NCBI GenBank assembly: GCA_910588205.1
Contig: CAJUQK010000048.1
Coordinates: 1-5,346 of the forward strand
Direction: 5' to 3'
DNA from: an uncultured Eggerthellaceae bacterium
GTDB lineage: Bacteria > Actinomycetota > Coriobacteriia > Coriobacteriales > Eggerthellaceae
DNA: 5,346 bases
Part shown: positions 1-5,346 of the stretch, one piece after another
How the letters are laid out: every line of letters starts with the position of its first letter
Position numbering within the stretch: the stretch's first letter is position 1
Notes under the pieces: generated by a model
What the model was told of the DNA's origin: nothing
What the model saw: the letters and a program-made list of their open reading frames with translations, nothing else
The model's database searches: none
Translations under genes and position numbers: made by a program

Positions 1-16
1 AAAAATCGGCGAACTG

Positions 17-45
17 TTATATAATAGCGCCACATTCATATATAA
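17..45. repeat. Short inverted repeat overlapping the -10 box
   Basis: TTATATA (17-23) and its exact reverse complement TATATAA (39-45) flank a 15-base spacer. The left arm overlaps the -10 hexamer, so the pair could be an operator half-site arrangement. The arms are only 7 bp and purely A/T in an AT-rich leader, so chance is a serious alternative. They do not make a convincing RNA terminator: there is no GC stem and no following U-tract. Confidence 0.2.
20..25 (+). promoter_or_regulatory. Probable -10 box of the RHS gene promoter
   Basis: The hexamer TATAAT is a perfect match to the housekeeping sigma factor -10 consensus. It sits in an AT-rich leader just before a GC-rich gene. A transcript would begin near position 32 and give a leader of about 30 nt that includes the ribosome binding site. 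The matching -35 box would fall at or beyond the left edge, so the promoter is only half visible. There is no extended -10 TG at the right spacing. A second AT-rich stretch (TATATAAG, 39-46) is a weaker candidate, because a start from it would leave almost no leader before the ribosome site. Confidence 0.5.
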
Positions 46-50
46 GCACT

Positions 51-57
51 AAGGAAG
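51..57 (+). promoter_or_regulatory. Ribosome binding site
   Basis: AAGGAAG lies 4 bases before the ATG at 62, and its AAGGA core is 6 bases upstream. This is a good Shine-Dalgarno match at normal spacing. The gene's own frame has a TAA stop at 50-52 immediately upstream, so this ATG is the first possible start and the start call is firm. Confidence 0.75.
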
Positions 58-61
58 CATC

Positions 62-3000
62 ATGATTCAGGGGAAGCTCAAGGATGCTCCATGGGGAACG
101 AGCATCCGATTCGTCATCCTATACGTGCTCACCGTTGCCTGCGCCTCTGCAGCACTCATCTTCGCTGACGCTCTTCGACCACCTTCTATCTGGTTGGTAG
201 CGGCTGAGGTCATCTGCCTTTTGGGTGTTCTCGCATCTCTGGGCTTGCTCTGGGTATCTTTGTCGAAGGGCGGGGATGCTCGCATTTCGGGGGTCAGGGA
301 GGTCGTTCAGGCTGCCCCGCAGGTCCTCGTTCGGGCGGCGGTCATCCTCGCGGGCCTTGTCGGTGCCATCCTCCTCTATGGCATCCTCGCTTTCATCCTG
401 GATCTCACCCTCTTTCCTCTCACGGGAACGCAGACAGCCCTCGTGCTGTTGGAGGGAGGAGCGGCCCTGGGTGCTCTGGCTCTCTCGCCAGTACCTCTCA
501 TGCTGTTCGCGGGATCAGCCTTCGGTCACCAGGACGGTTTCCATCCGCTCCGTGAGATCAGGGCAGTGCGGGGTGCGTATCTTCCTCTGATAGGTATCTC
601 TCTGGCGGCATCGGCTGTAGGCGCGCTCACGCGTCTGCTCTCAAGCCTCATCCCTTCGGATGCACTCGCGCTCATCGCCTTCGCCGTGCTCTCTGTCACC
701 TTGGGTACAGCGTGGCTCATGGCAAGCATGGCTATCACTCGCAAGACCTCCGCCGAAGGCGGCTCCTCTCAGTGGTGGCGCAGCTGGCTGCACACCGTCT
801 GGAACAGGCGCATTCGCAGGGGTGCCCTTGCTGCCACCTCATGCCTTCTTGCCTTCGCCTTGGCCTTCTCGCTTCTGGGAGTGGCGCCTCTAGCCTATGC
901 GGCTGAGACCCTGGACCCTTCCGCCCCGCATCCGGTGGAGCCTGACATCTACACCCCGCCTGAAGGCGAAGGCTCCTCCGCTGAAGGATCGTCCTCAAGC
1001 GCAGATGCCAGCACCTCCGCCGATGAGCCATCCACCTCAGGTGACCTCGGCAAGCCGACGGAGCCAGACTCGTCCTCTGACCAAGACACTCCGGACATCC
1101 CGGCCCTGCCTCCGGAGGAGTACTACGAGCAGCCGCAACTCGAAGGCGATCCCGTGGCCATCGAAGGAGAGGCTACCCTCGTCAAGCTCTCCGAGCGCTC
1201 CTACACCACGGTCATCGGTGGGGCGGACATAGCCTATGAGGATCATGCGGGCAACATACGCCCCATCGACAATACCCTAGAGGCCATCTCCTCTGCTCCC
1301 TTCGAAGAGCCGGATGCCTTCCGCAATAAGCGCAACGCCTTCACCGCAGAGCTCCCCGCCAAAGCCGACGAGGAGAAGGACGCAGGTCTCACCCTCTGGA
1401 AGGACGGCAAGAGCGTATCCCTCATCCCCGAGGGCGTTGACTTCTCCCGCGCCTGGGCAGAAGGGGAAGCCATCCGCTATACGGAGGCACGGCCTGGCAT
1501 CGACTGGCAATACACCCTCGTGGGCTCGGTCATCAAAGAGGACATCGTGCTCATCCGCCCGGTGGAAGAGCAAGCCTTCGATACGCACCTCATGCTCTCA
1601 GACGACCTTCAGGCCACGCTCGAAGAAGGTGTGTGCACCATCACGGATGCTGACGGTGTAGAGGTCATGGGCATCGCCGCTCCCATTGCAACTGATGCGG
1701 CTGGGGAGGTATCCGACAACCTCACCTTGGGGCTTGAGGAGCGCGAGGGTAAGCTCACGCTCACCCTGACCCCTGATTGGGAGTGGCTTGCAAGCGAGAA
1801 CCGCGCCTATCCGGTGCGGATAGACCCTACAGTGGACATCGCCTCCTCATCGGTGCGGTTGGGTTGCGTGGAACAGCAGTGGCGCAACGTTCATGTGGGT
1901 GAGAATGGGTATGCCTATGCGGGCTATGACGATGGCGTGAAGACAGGGACCGGCATCTATAACCATGGGGTGGGGCACGCCATCTGCCGGGCCTATGCAG
2001 AGATCGACTACGACTTCTCTTATATCATGAGCGAGGCGCGCATAGACTCCGCCACTTTCTCGCTCTATCAGCATAGGGCCTATTCGGGAGGGGCCACCAA
2101 CTTCGGATTGTATCGAGTGGTGGAACCGTGGTCCTTCGATGGGCTCACCTGGGCGAAGCAGGAGGGACTCACCCATGAGCTCGTGTGCTTCCGTCAGGCG
2201 AACACGTCTCCGGGCTATATCGATTGGGATGTCCGCGAATGCGTGAACAACTGGATACAAGGGGTGTATCCCCAGCGGGGCTTTTGCGTCAAGGCCGAAT
2301 ACGAGCGCGGGATGCAGTGCGAGATGTTCCAGAACCGCTATGCGGCGAACCCTCCCGCCCTCACCATCAACTGGACCATCCCCGATCCGGTGGATGAGGG
2401 CAGGCCCCTGGATGCCACCACGGTGAAGGTCCGTACCTTGACCGAACATGACGCTGACAACAAGCTCCAGTTGGACGGCGTGTTCGCTGATGGGGAAGCA
2501 ACGCCTCGGGCCACCGTGGCCTATACGCTGGACCCGAAGGGCGAGACGGGCATCTCCTATGCGTCCCGCTCTTACAAGTACCCGGACTCCACCGAGTGGC
2601 AGGCCTCCATCCCGAACGCCACCCGCTATAAGGACAAGCTCTCCAATTGGCAGAGCCATGTGTTCGCAAGCTTGGCCTACGACACCCTGTACAAGGTGCG
2701 GGCACTGGCTGTGAAGGACGGCGTCTCGGGCAAGGAAGCGGTCTCTGACACCTTCCTCGTGTACAAGGCAACTTCCAAGGATACCCTGCCCTACATAGCC
2801 AGTCACTATGGCACCACCCTCGATCAGCTGGCCCGGGACAACCGCGTCCAGGATTGCCTTGTGGTGGGTGGCAATACCATCTTTGTGCGCAACCCCAAGA
2901 CGAACACCCCTTACAACCCAGGGGACCTCACCGAAGACCAGAAGCGGCGCATAGACTCAGGGCTCATGGGCCGGGGCAAGCATTGCGAATACGGCTTCGA

Positions 3001-5346
3001 ACCCGTGAACATGAACACCGGCAACTTCGTGCTGGAAGGGATAGACGCCACCGCCCCAGATGCGGAAGGCGCCTTCGAGATCCGGCGCACCTACAACTCC
3101 AAGGATGCGAACACCTCCGGTGCGCTTGGGCGCGGCTGGGCGCTGTCGTTCACAGACCGCATCTCGGCAGAGGCCTCCGGCACCCTCATCTATACTGCCT
3201 CCGATGGTGCCAGCTACTACTTCGACCCCGATGGGGAGGGTGGATACACCCTGGACGGGGATCAAGGCTTCGAGCTTGATCGCATAGCCTACAGACCTGA
3301 TGGGGCCAAAGAGACCGACCCGGACCTCTTCCGCTATGAGGTGCGCACGAAAGACCACACCCTCTATGCCTTCGACTGCTACGGCATGCTCACCTCGGTG
3401 ACCTCATCTTCCGGCCTCACCACGCAGATCACCTATGACAGCAACCACCTCATGGAGAGCGTCATCTCCCCGGCGGGTAGGGTCTTCCGCTTCGCTCATG
3501 ATGGCTTCGGGCGCGTGAGCGAGGTCCTGCTTCCTGATGGGAATACCGTGGCCTATGGCTATGACGCACGGGGAGACCTGGTCACCGTCAAGGAAGCGGG
3601 CAGGGGTGAGATCCGCTACGTCTACGATACCCAAGGCCGCATGACGGAGTGGTACGACCCCACCGGTGCGCCCATGGTGCGCAACACCTATGACGATCAG
3701 GGCCGGGTCACCTACCAATATGATGCGAACGGGAACCGCTCGGCCCTTGCCTATGGGGAAGGCGCCACCATCGCCACCGATGCCGAAGGCCACATCACCA
3801 CCTACCGCTTCGATGACAGGTACCGTACCACAGGCATCACCTACCCGGATGGCACGAGCGTAAGCCGCGCCTATGATGGGAGCGGCAACCTCATAGCAGA
3901 CGAGGACGGGACCTATTCCTATGACGGAGCCGGCAACCGCGTCTCCGCAACGGATCTGCGCGGCTTGACCACCACCTATGCTCACGATGAGGCAGGACGT
4001 GTCACGCGCGTGACCTACCCAGACGGTGAGACCGTGACCTATGAGCGCGACGCTCGCGGCAATGTCGTGTGCGAAACCTCCAGCACAGGCCGCGCCTTCA
4101 TGCGCACCTTCGATGAGCTTTGCCGCAAGACCTCCGAGACCGATGCTGATGGCGTGACCACCACTTTCGCTTACGTTGGTGCAGACCTCGTCTCTGAGAC
4201 GGATGCCTTGGGGAACACCACCACCTATGGCCACGATGGGATGGGGCGTGTCACCTCAGAGACAGATCCAGAGGGCAACACCTCCAACACCTCCTATGAT
4301 GCCATGGGGCGCGTGGTGGCTGAGATGGATGCATCAGGAGCAGCGACGCGCTATGCCCTGGACGCTCGGGGATTGCTGCTCGCGCTCACGGACGCCAACG
4401 GCAACACCACAGCATTCTCCTATGACGGGGCAGCGAACATGACCTCCATGACCACGCCTGCAGGTGGGGTGTGGACCTATGGCTATGACGGGGTGGGCAA
4501 CCTCACCTCAGAGACTGACCCTTCGGGGAACACCACCACCTATGGCTATGACGGGTGTGGCCGCAAGGTGAGCGAGACGGACGCAGCAGGAGCCGCGGAG
4601 GCATGGGCCTATGACGGGCGCGGGCGCATCACCTCCCACACCTTGGAAAGCGGAGCCATCGAGACCTTCGCCTACGAAGGAGCGCTGGACGTGCCCTCCT
4701 CTGAGACCGATGGGCTCGGGAACATCACACGCCGCACCTTCGATGCCCGCGGCAAGGCTGCTTCTGTCACCTACCCGGATGGGGGCGTGGAGCTCATCTC
4801 CTACACAGCAGAAGAGCTCGCCTCCCACACCTCGCCCACCGGCTTGGTGACCACGATCGGCCGCAGCGCTGCTGGGCGCGTGCAGACGCTCGACCAGTCA
4901 GGGCGCACTTGGAACCTCGCCTATGATGGAGCGGGGCGCCCCTCTTCGGTCACAGACCCCCTTGGCAATGCCTCCCTCATAGAGAGCGATGCTGCCGGGC
5001 GTCAGGTGGCCATCACCGATGCTGAAGGGAGCATCACCCGCCTCGCCTACGATGGCGCAGGCCGCATCACCGCCGTCACCGACGCTTTGGGCAATGTCAC
5101 GAGCGTCACCTATGATGGCCTTGGCAACATCACCTCTGAAACCGATGCCCTGGGCAATGTCACCGCCTATGCCTACGGCTGGGACGCTCAGCTCACCTCC
5201 GTGACCGATGCTCTGGGCAATGTGCGCACCTATGCCTATGACGTAGCAGGCAACCTCACCTCAGAGACCGACGAGCGCGGGGCGGTCACCCGCTACAGCT
5301 ATGACGAGGCGAACCGGCTTGCCTTGATGACGGATCCCTTGGGGCG
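62..5346 (+). CDS. Giant membrane-anchored RHS/YD-repeat surface protein with DNRLRE and LysM domains (3' end outside window)
   Basis: One uninterrupted reading frame covers 1,761 codons and is still open at the window edge. The start is fixed by a Shine-Dalgarno site and an in-frame stop 10 bases upstream of the ATG. The N-terminal 281 residues hold seven predicted membrane helices; everything after residue 281 looks extracellular. That part has an acidic linker, a beta-rich domain with a GIDWQY...KED signature (479-494), a YPVRIDPT junction (583-590), a DNRLRE-type domain, a LysM domain, the RHS entry module (EPVNMNTGNF, 980-989; RRTYNS, 1008-1013; GRGW, 1023-1026) and about 30 YD repeats. 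In known RHS and WapA-type proteins the YD repeats form a cocoon that encloses a C-terminal toxin released into neighbouring cells. That role is inferred here, because the RHS core, the toxin tip and the immunity gene are not in the window. No frameshift or internal stop is seen. The RHS surface-protein class is nearly certain; toxin function is likely but unproven. Confidence 0.95.
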   Translation, partial: MIQGKLKDAPWGTSIRFVILYVLTVACASAALIFADALRPPSIWLVAAEVICLLGVLASLGLLWVSLSKGGDARISGVREVVQAAPQVLVRAAVILAGLVGAILLYGILAFILDLTLFPLTGTQTALVLLEGGAALGALALSPVPLMLFAGSAFGHQDGFHPLREIRAVRGAYLPLIGISLAASAVGALTRLLSSLIPSDALALIAFAVLSVTLGTAWLMASMAITRKTSAEGGSSQWWRSWLHTVWNRRIRRGALAATSCLLAFALAFSLLGVAPLAYAAETLDPSAPHPVEPDIYTPPEGEGSSAEGSSSSADASTSADEPSTSGDLGKPTEPDSSSDQDTPDIPALPPEEYYEQPQLEGDPVAIEGEATLVKLSERSYTTVIGGADIAYEDHAGNIRPIDNTLEAISSAPFEEPDAFRNKRNAFTAELPAKADEEKDAGLTLWKDGKSVSLIPEGVDFSRAWAEGEAIRYTEARPGIDWQYTLVGSVIKEDIVLIRPVEEQAFDTHLMLSDDLQATLEEGVCTITDADGVEVMGIAAPIATDAAGEVSDNLTLGLEEREGKLTLTLTPDWEWLASENRAYPVRIDPTVDIASSSVRLGCVEQQWRNVHVGENGYAYAGYDDGVKTGTGIYNHGVGHAICRAYAEIDYDFSYIMSEARIDSATFSLYQHRAYSGGATNFGLYRVVEPWSFDGLTWAKQEGLTHELVCFRQANTSPGYIDWDVRECVNNWIQGVYPQRGFCVKAEYERGMQCEMFQNRYAANPPALTINWTIPDPVDEGRPLDATTVKVRTLTEHDADNKLQLDGVFADGEATPRATVAYTLDPKGETGISYASRSYKYPDSTEWQASIPNATRYKDKLSNWQSHVFASLAYDTLYKVRALAVKDGVSGKEAVSDTFLVYKATSKDTLPYIASHYGTTLDQLARDNRVQDCLVVGGNTIFVRNPKTNTPYNPGDLTEDQKRRIDSGLMGRGKHCEYGFEPVNMNTGNFVLEGIDATAPDAEGAFEIRRTYNSKDANTSGALGRGWALSFTDRISAEASGTLIYTASDGASYYFDPDGEGGYTLDGDQGFELDRIAYRPDGAKETDPDLFRYEVRTKDHTLYAFDCYGMLTSVTSSSGLTTQITYDSNHLMESVISPAGRVFRFAHDGFGRVSEVLLPDGNTVAYGYDARGDLVTVKEAGRGEIRYVYDTQGRMTEWYDPTGAPMVRNTYDDQGRVTYQYDANGNRSALAYGEGATIATDAEGHITTYRFDDRYRTTGITYPDGTSVSRAYDGSGNLIADEDGTYSYDGAGNRVSATDLRGLTTTYAHDEAGRVTRVTYPDGETVTYERDARGNVVCETSSTGRAFMRTFDELCRKTSETDADGVTTTFAYVGADLVSETDALGNTTTYGHDGMGRVTSETDPEGNTSNTSYDAMGRVVAEMDASGAATRYALDARGLLLALTDANGNTTAFSYDGAANMTSMTTPAGGVWTYGYDGVGNLTSETDPSGNTTTYGYDGCGRKVSETDAAGAAEAWAYDGRGRITSHTLESGAIETFAYEGALDVPSSETDGLGNITRRTFDARGKAASVTYPDGGVELISYTAEELASHTSPTGLVTTIGRSAAGRVQTLDQSGRTWNLAYDGAGRPSSVTDPLGNASLIESDAAGRQVAITDAEGSITRLAYDGAGRITAVTDALGNVTSVTYDGLGNITSETDALGNVTAYAYGWDAQLTSVTDALGNVRTYAYDVAGNLTSETDERGAVTRYSYDEANRLALMTDPLG
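110..736 (+). other. N-terminal six-helix membrane domain of the RHS protein
   Basis: Residues 17-225 hold six hydrophobic stretches at about 17-35, 43-67, 89-113, 126-150, 172-197 and 200-225. Basic residues gather in every second loop: K5/K7/R16, then K69/R74/R79, then R164/R167/R170, then R227/K228. By the positive-inside rule this gives a cytoplasmic N-terminus and an even number of crossings. I do not recognise the domain family. It has no catalytic motif that I can name and no transporter signature. It could anchor the giant protein, or act in its export or in signalling. A polytopic domain is not the usual start of a secreted RHS protein, which normally begins with a plain signal peptide. 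Confidence 0.7.
821..904 (+). other. Signal-peptide-like seventh helix with possible cleavage site
   Basis: Residues 254-281 form a classic signal-peptide pattern inside the protein. A strongly basic stretch (RRIRR, 249-253) precedes a long hydrophobic core rich in Ala, Leu and Phe. The segment ends in a Pro followed by Ala-Tyr-Ala (278-280) and Ala-Glu, which fits signal peptidase I cleavage after residue 280. The upstream loop 227-253 is Trp-rich (W238, W239, W242, W247). With the six helices before it, this segment would carry the chain from the cytoplasm to the outside. If cleaved, it would separate the membrane domain from the 1,480-plus-residue surface part. If not cleaved, it is the seventh membrane anchor. 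Confidence 0.65.
905..1150 (+). other. Acidic Ser/Pro/Glu-rich linker, probably wall-spanning
   Basis: Residues 282-363 are low in complexity and dominated by Ser, Pro, Glu, Asp, Gly and Thr, with almost no hydrophobic residues and one Lys. A serine run sits at 310-313 and a Pro/Glu/Tyr-rich end at 350-358. Such stretches after an export signal in Gram-positive surface proteins are usually flexible stalks through the cell wall. The role here is inferred from composition and position. Confidence 0.6.
1169..1831 (+). other. Beta-rich domain found ahead of DNRLRE in secreted RHS proteins
   Basis: Residues about 370-590 look globular and rich in beta-strands. Recognisable landmarks are RPIDNTL, the GIDWQY motif with KED eight residues on (479-494), and the YPVRIDPT junction (583-590). 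This order (a 'pG-D-Y' motif, then KE, then 'YPV-IDPT') is one I associate with the region that precedes DNRLRE domains in large Gram-positive RHS proteins. No function is known to me. Residue boundaries are approximate. Confidence 0.6.
1832..2377 (+). other. DNRLRE-type (carbohydrate-binding-like) domain with six cysteines
   Basis: Residues 591-772 follow the DNRLRE pattern: a short strand after the IDPT junction, a 'VGENGYAYAGYDD' segment, an aromatic/acidic strand (about 645-655), a 'RIDSATFSLYQH' strand, a middle stretch with tryptophans, an 'IDWDVRECVNNWIQG' helix, and a closing 'NPPALTINW' strand (763-771). Domains of this group are beta-sandwiches on secreted proteins, and some bind sugars. 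Six cysteines lie within it (602, 642, 709, 727, 742, 753), which could pair as disulfides. The family call rests on pattern memory, not a search. Confidence 0.65.
2384..2758 (+). other. Beta-rich linker domain between DNRLRE and LysM
   Basis: Residues 775-899 begin with the segment 'DATTVKVRTLTEHDADNKLQ' and include 'YKYPDSTEWQ' and 'YKDKLSNWQS'. They end in strands resembling a fibronectin type III fold ('TLYKVRALAVKDG...SDTFLVY'). The fold is inferred. I recall this block as recurring between DNRLRE and LysM in RHS proteins of gut Gram-positives, but cannot confirm it here. Confidence 0.45.
2759..2896 (+). other. LysM peptidoglycan-binding domain
   Basis: Residues 900-945 match the LysM outline: Y901, DTL (907-909), the IA pair (912-913), YG (916-917), a Leu-rich helix 'TTLDQLARDN' (918-927) with the conserved Asn at 927, then 'GGNTIFVRNP' (936-945). 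LysM modules bind N-acetylglucosamine in peptidoglycan and would hold the shell at the wall. The domain has one cysteine (932). It is a single copy and sits in the middle of the chain, just before the RHS shell. Confidence 0.75.
2987..3235 (+). other. RHS entry module (DUF6531-like)
   Basis: Residues 976-1058 open with 'EPVNMNTGNF' (980-989), the 'P-x-x-TG-N-F' motif typical at the start of RHS shells. They continue with 'FEIRRTYNS' (ending at 1013), 'LGRGWALSF' (GRGW at 1023-1026) and a strand pair ending in 'YYFDPDG' (to 1058). In solved RHS proteins this region begins the beta-cage and helps close its N-terminal end. The same 'R-x-YNS ... G-GW' pairing makes the assignment strong. Confidence 0.8.
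3365..5346 (+). repeat. YD (RHS) repeat array, about 30 units
   Basis: From residue 1102 to the window edge (660 residues) the protein is built of YD repeats with the consensus T-D-x-x-G-N-x-T-x-Y-x-Y-D-x-x-G-R-x-T-S-E. Spacing is close to 21 residues throughout. Units whose first codon lies at 3950, 4013, 4076 and 4139 are 63 bp apart; the unit from 4139 is 60 bp. Those from 4199 to 4640 are eight exact 63-bp steps, and the unit from 4640 is 66 bp. Units at 4952, 5015, 5078, 5141, 5204, 5267 and 5330 are again exactly 63 bp apart. The stretch 4706-4951 is less regular. Three units begin with T-Y-P-D-G instead of T-D (4013, 4769 and near 3839). YD repeats wind into a hollow shell around a C-terminal effector. 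The array has not ended at the window edge. Confidence 0.9.

Noticed and set aside
1..61. End of an upstream gene or a transcription terminator in the leader
   Set aside because: The 61 bases are too few to show a coding end, contain no GC-rich stem with a U-tract, and are better read as a promoter region.
225..590. Ser/Arg-rich open frame on the + strand in another frame (121 codons)
   Set aside because: It overlaps the membrane-domain coding region fully, has an Arg/Ser-rich composition typical of an out-of-frame reading of GC-rich DNA, and has no ribosome site.
719..730. Internal ATG codons (residues 220 and 223) as the true start of the surface protein
   Set aside because: No Shine-Dalgarno-like sequence precedes either ATG. 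The start at 62 has a good one, and the membrane helices upstream show coherent positive-inside topology in the same frame, so they are coding.
1847..2806. Long open frame on the - strand (319 codons)
   Set aside because: It lies in exact antisense codon register with the RHS gene, so it can only be stopped where the sense strand uses TTA, CTA or TCA, all rare in this GC-rich gene. It shows no domain, no ribosome site and a composition that mirrors the sense protein.
3404..4234. Open frame on the - strand (276 codons) with Gly/Ile/Val-rich periodic sequence
   Set aside because: It has the same antisense codon register. Its periodic appearance is the reverse-complement image of the YD repeats. 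It ends where the sense strand uses TCA.
4508..4828. Open frame on the - strand (106 codons)
   Set aside because: Another antisense shadow in the same register over YD repeats, with no supporting start signal or motif.
4199..5346. Regularly spaced repeats resembling a CRISPR or minisatellite array
   Set aside because: The period is 63 bp in codon register, the units are imperfect, there are no constant-repeat/unique-spacer blocks, and the translation is a classic YD repeat.

Overview
The window holds one very large, incomplete gene on the + strand. It begins at an ATG at 62, stays open for 1,761 codons and runs off the right edge at 5346. Only the first 61 bases lie outside it. They are AT-rich and contain a consensus -10 hexamer (20-25), a short inverted repeat (17-23 / 39-45), an in-frame stop (50-52) and a good Shine-Dalgarno site (51-57). 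No RNA gene, mobile element, CRISPR array, terminator or second gene is supportable.

The gene product is a giant surface RHS/YD-repeat protein of the Gram-positive type. In order, the protein has: a polytopic membrane domain with six predicted helices (residues about 17-225); a basic, Trp-rich loop (227-253); a signal-peptide-like seventh helix ending in Ala-Tyr-Ala/Ala-Glu (254-281); an acidic Ser/Pro/Glu-rich linker (282-363); a globular beta-rich domain (about 370-590); a DNRLRE-type domain with six cysteines (591-772); a beta-rich linker (775-899); a LysM domain (900-945); the RHS entry module, DUF6531-like (976-1058); and about 30 YD repeats (1102 to the window edge). The RHS core motif, any C-terminal toxin and any immunity gene would lie beyond 5346 and cannot be seen.

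The host looks like a high-GC Gram-positive. The combination of DNRLRE, LysM and RHS in one secreted protein, GC-rich coding sequence and no outer-membrane features suggest an actinobacterium, possibly a gut Coriobacteriia/Eggerthellaceae member. This is inference from style and domain content only, with low confidence at family level.

The inferred working model is as follows. The N-terminal helices hold the protein in the cytoplasmic membrane with its N-terminus inside. The seventh helix carries the rest of the chain outwards, where it may be cleaved. The linker and LysM cross or bind the peptidoglycan, and the YD repeats form a hollow beta-shell around a C-terminal effector, as in contact-dependent toxins such as WapA-type proteins. 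The least ordinary parts are the seven-helix N-terminus in front of an otherwise familiar secreted RHS protein, and the strict 21-residue register of the YD array.
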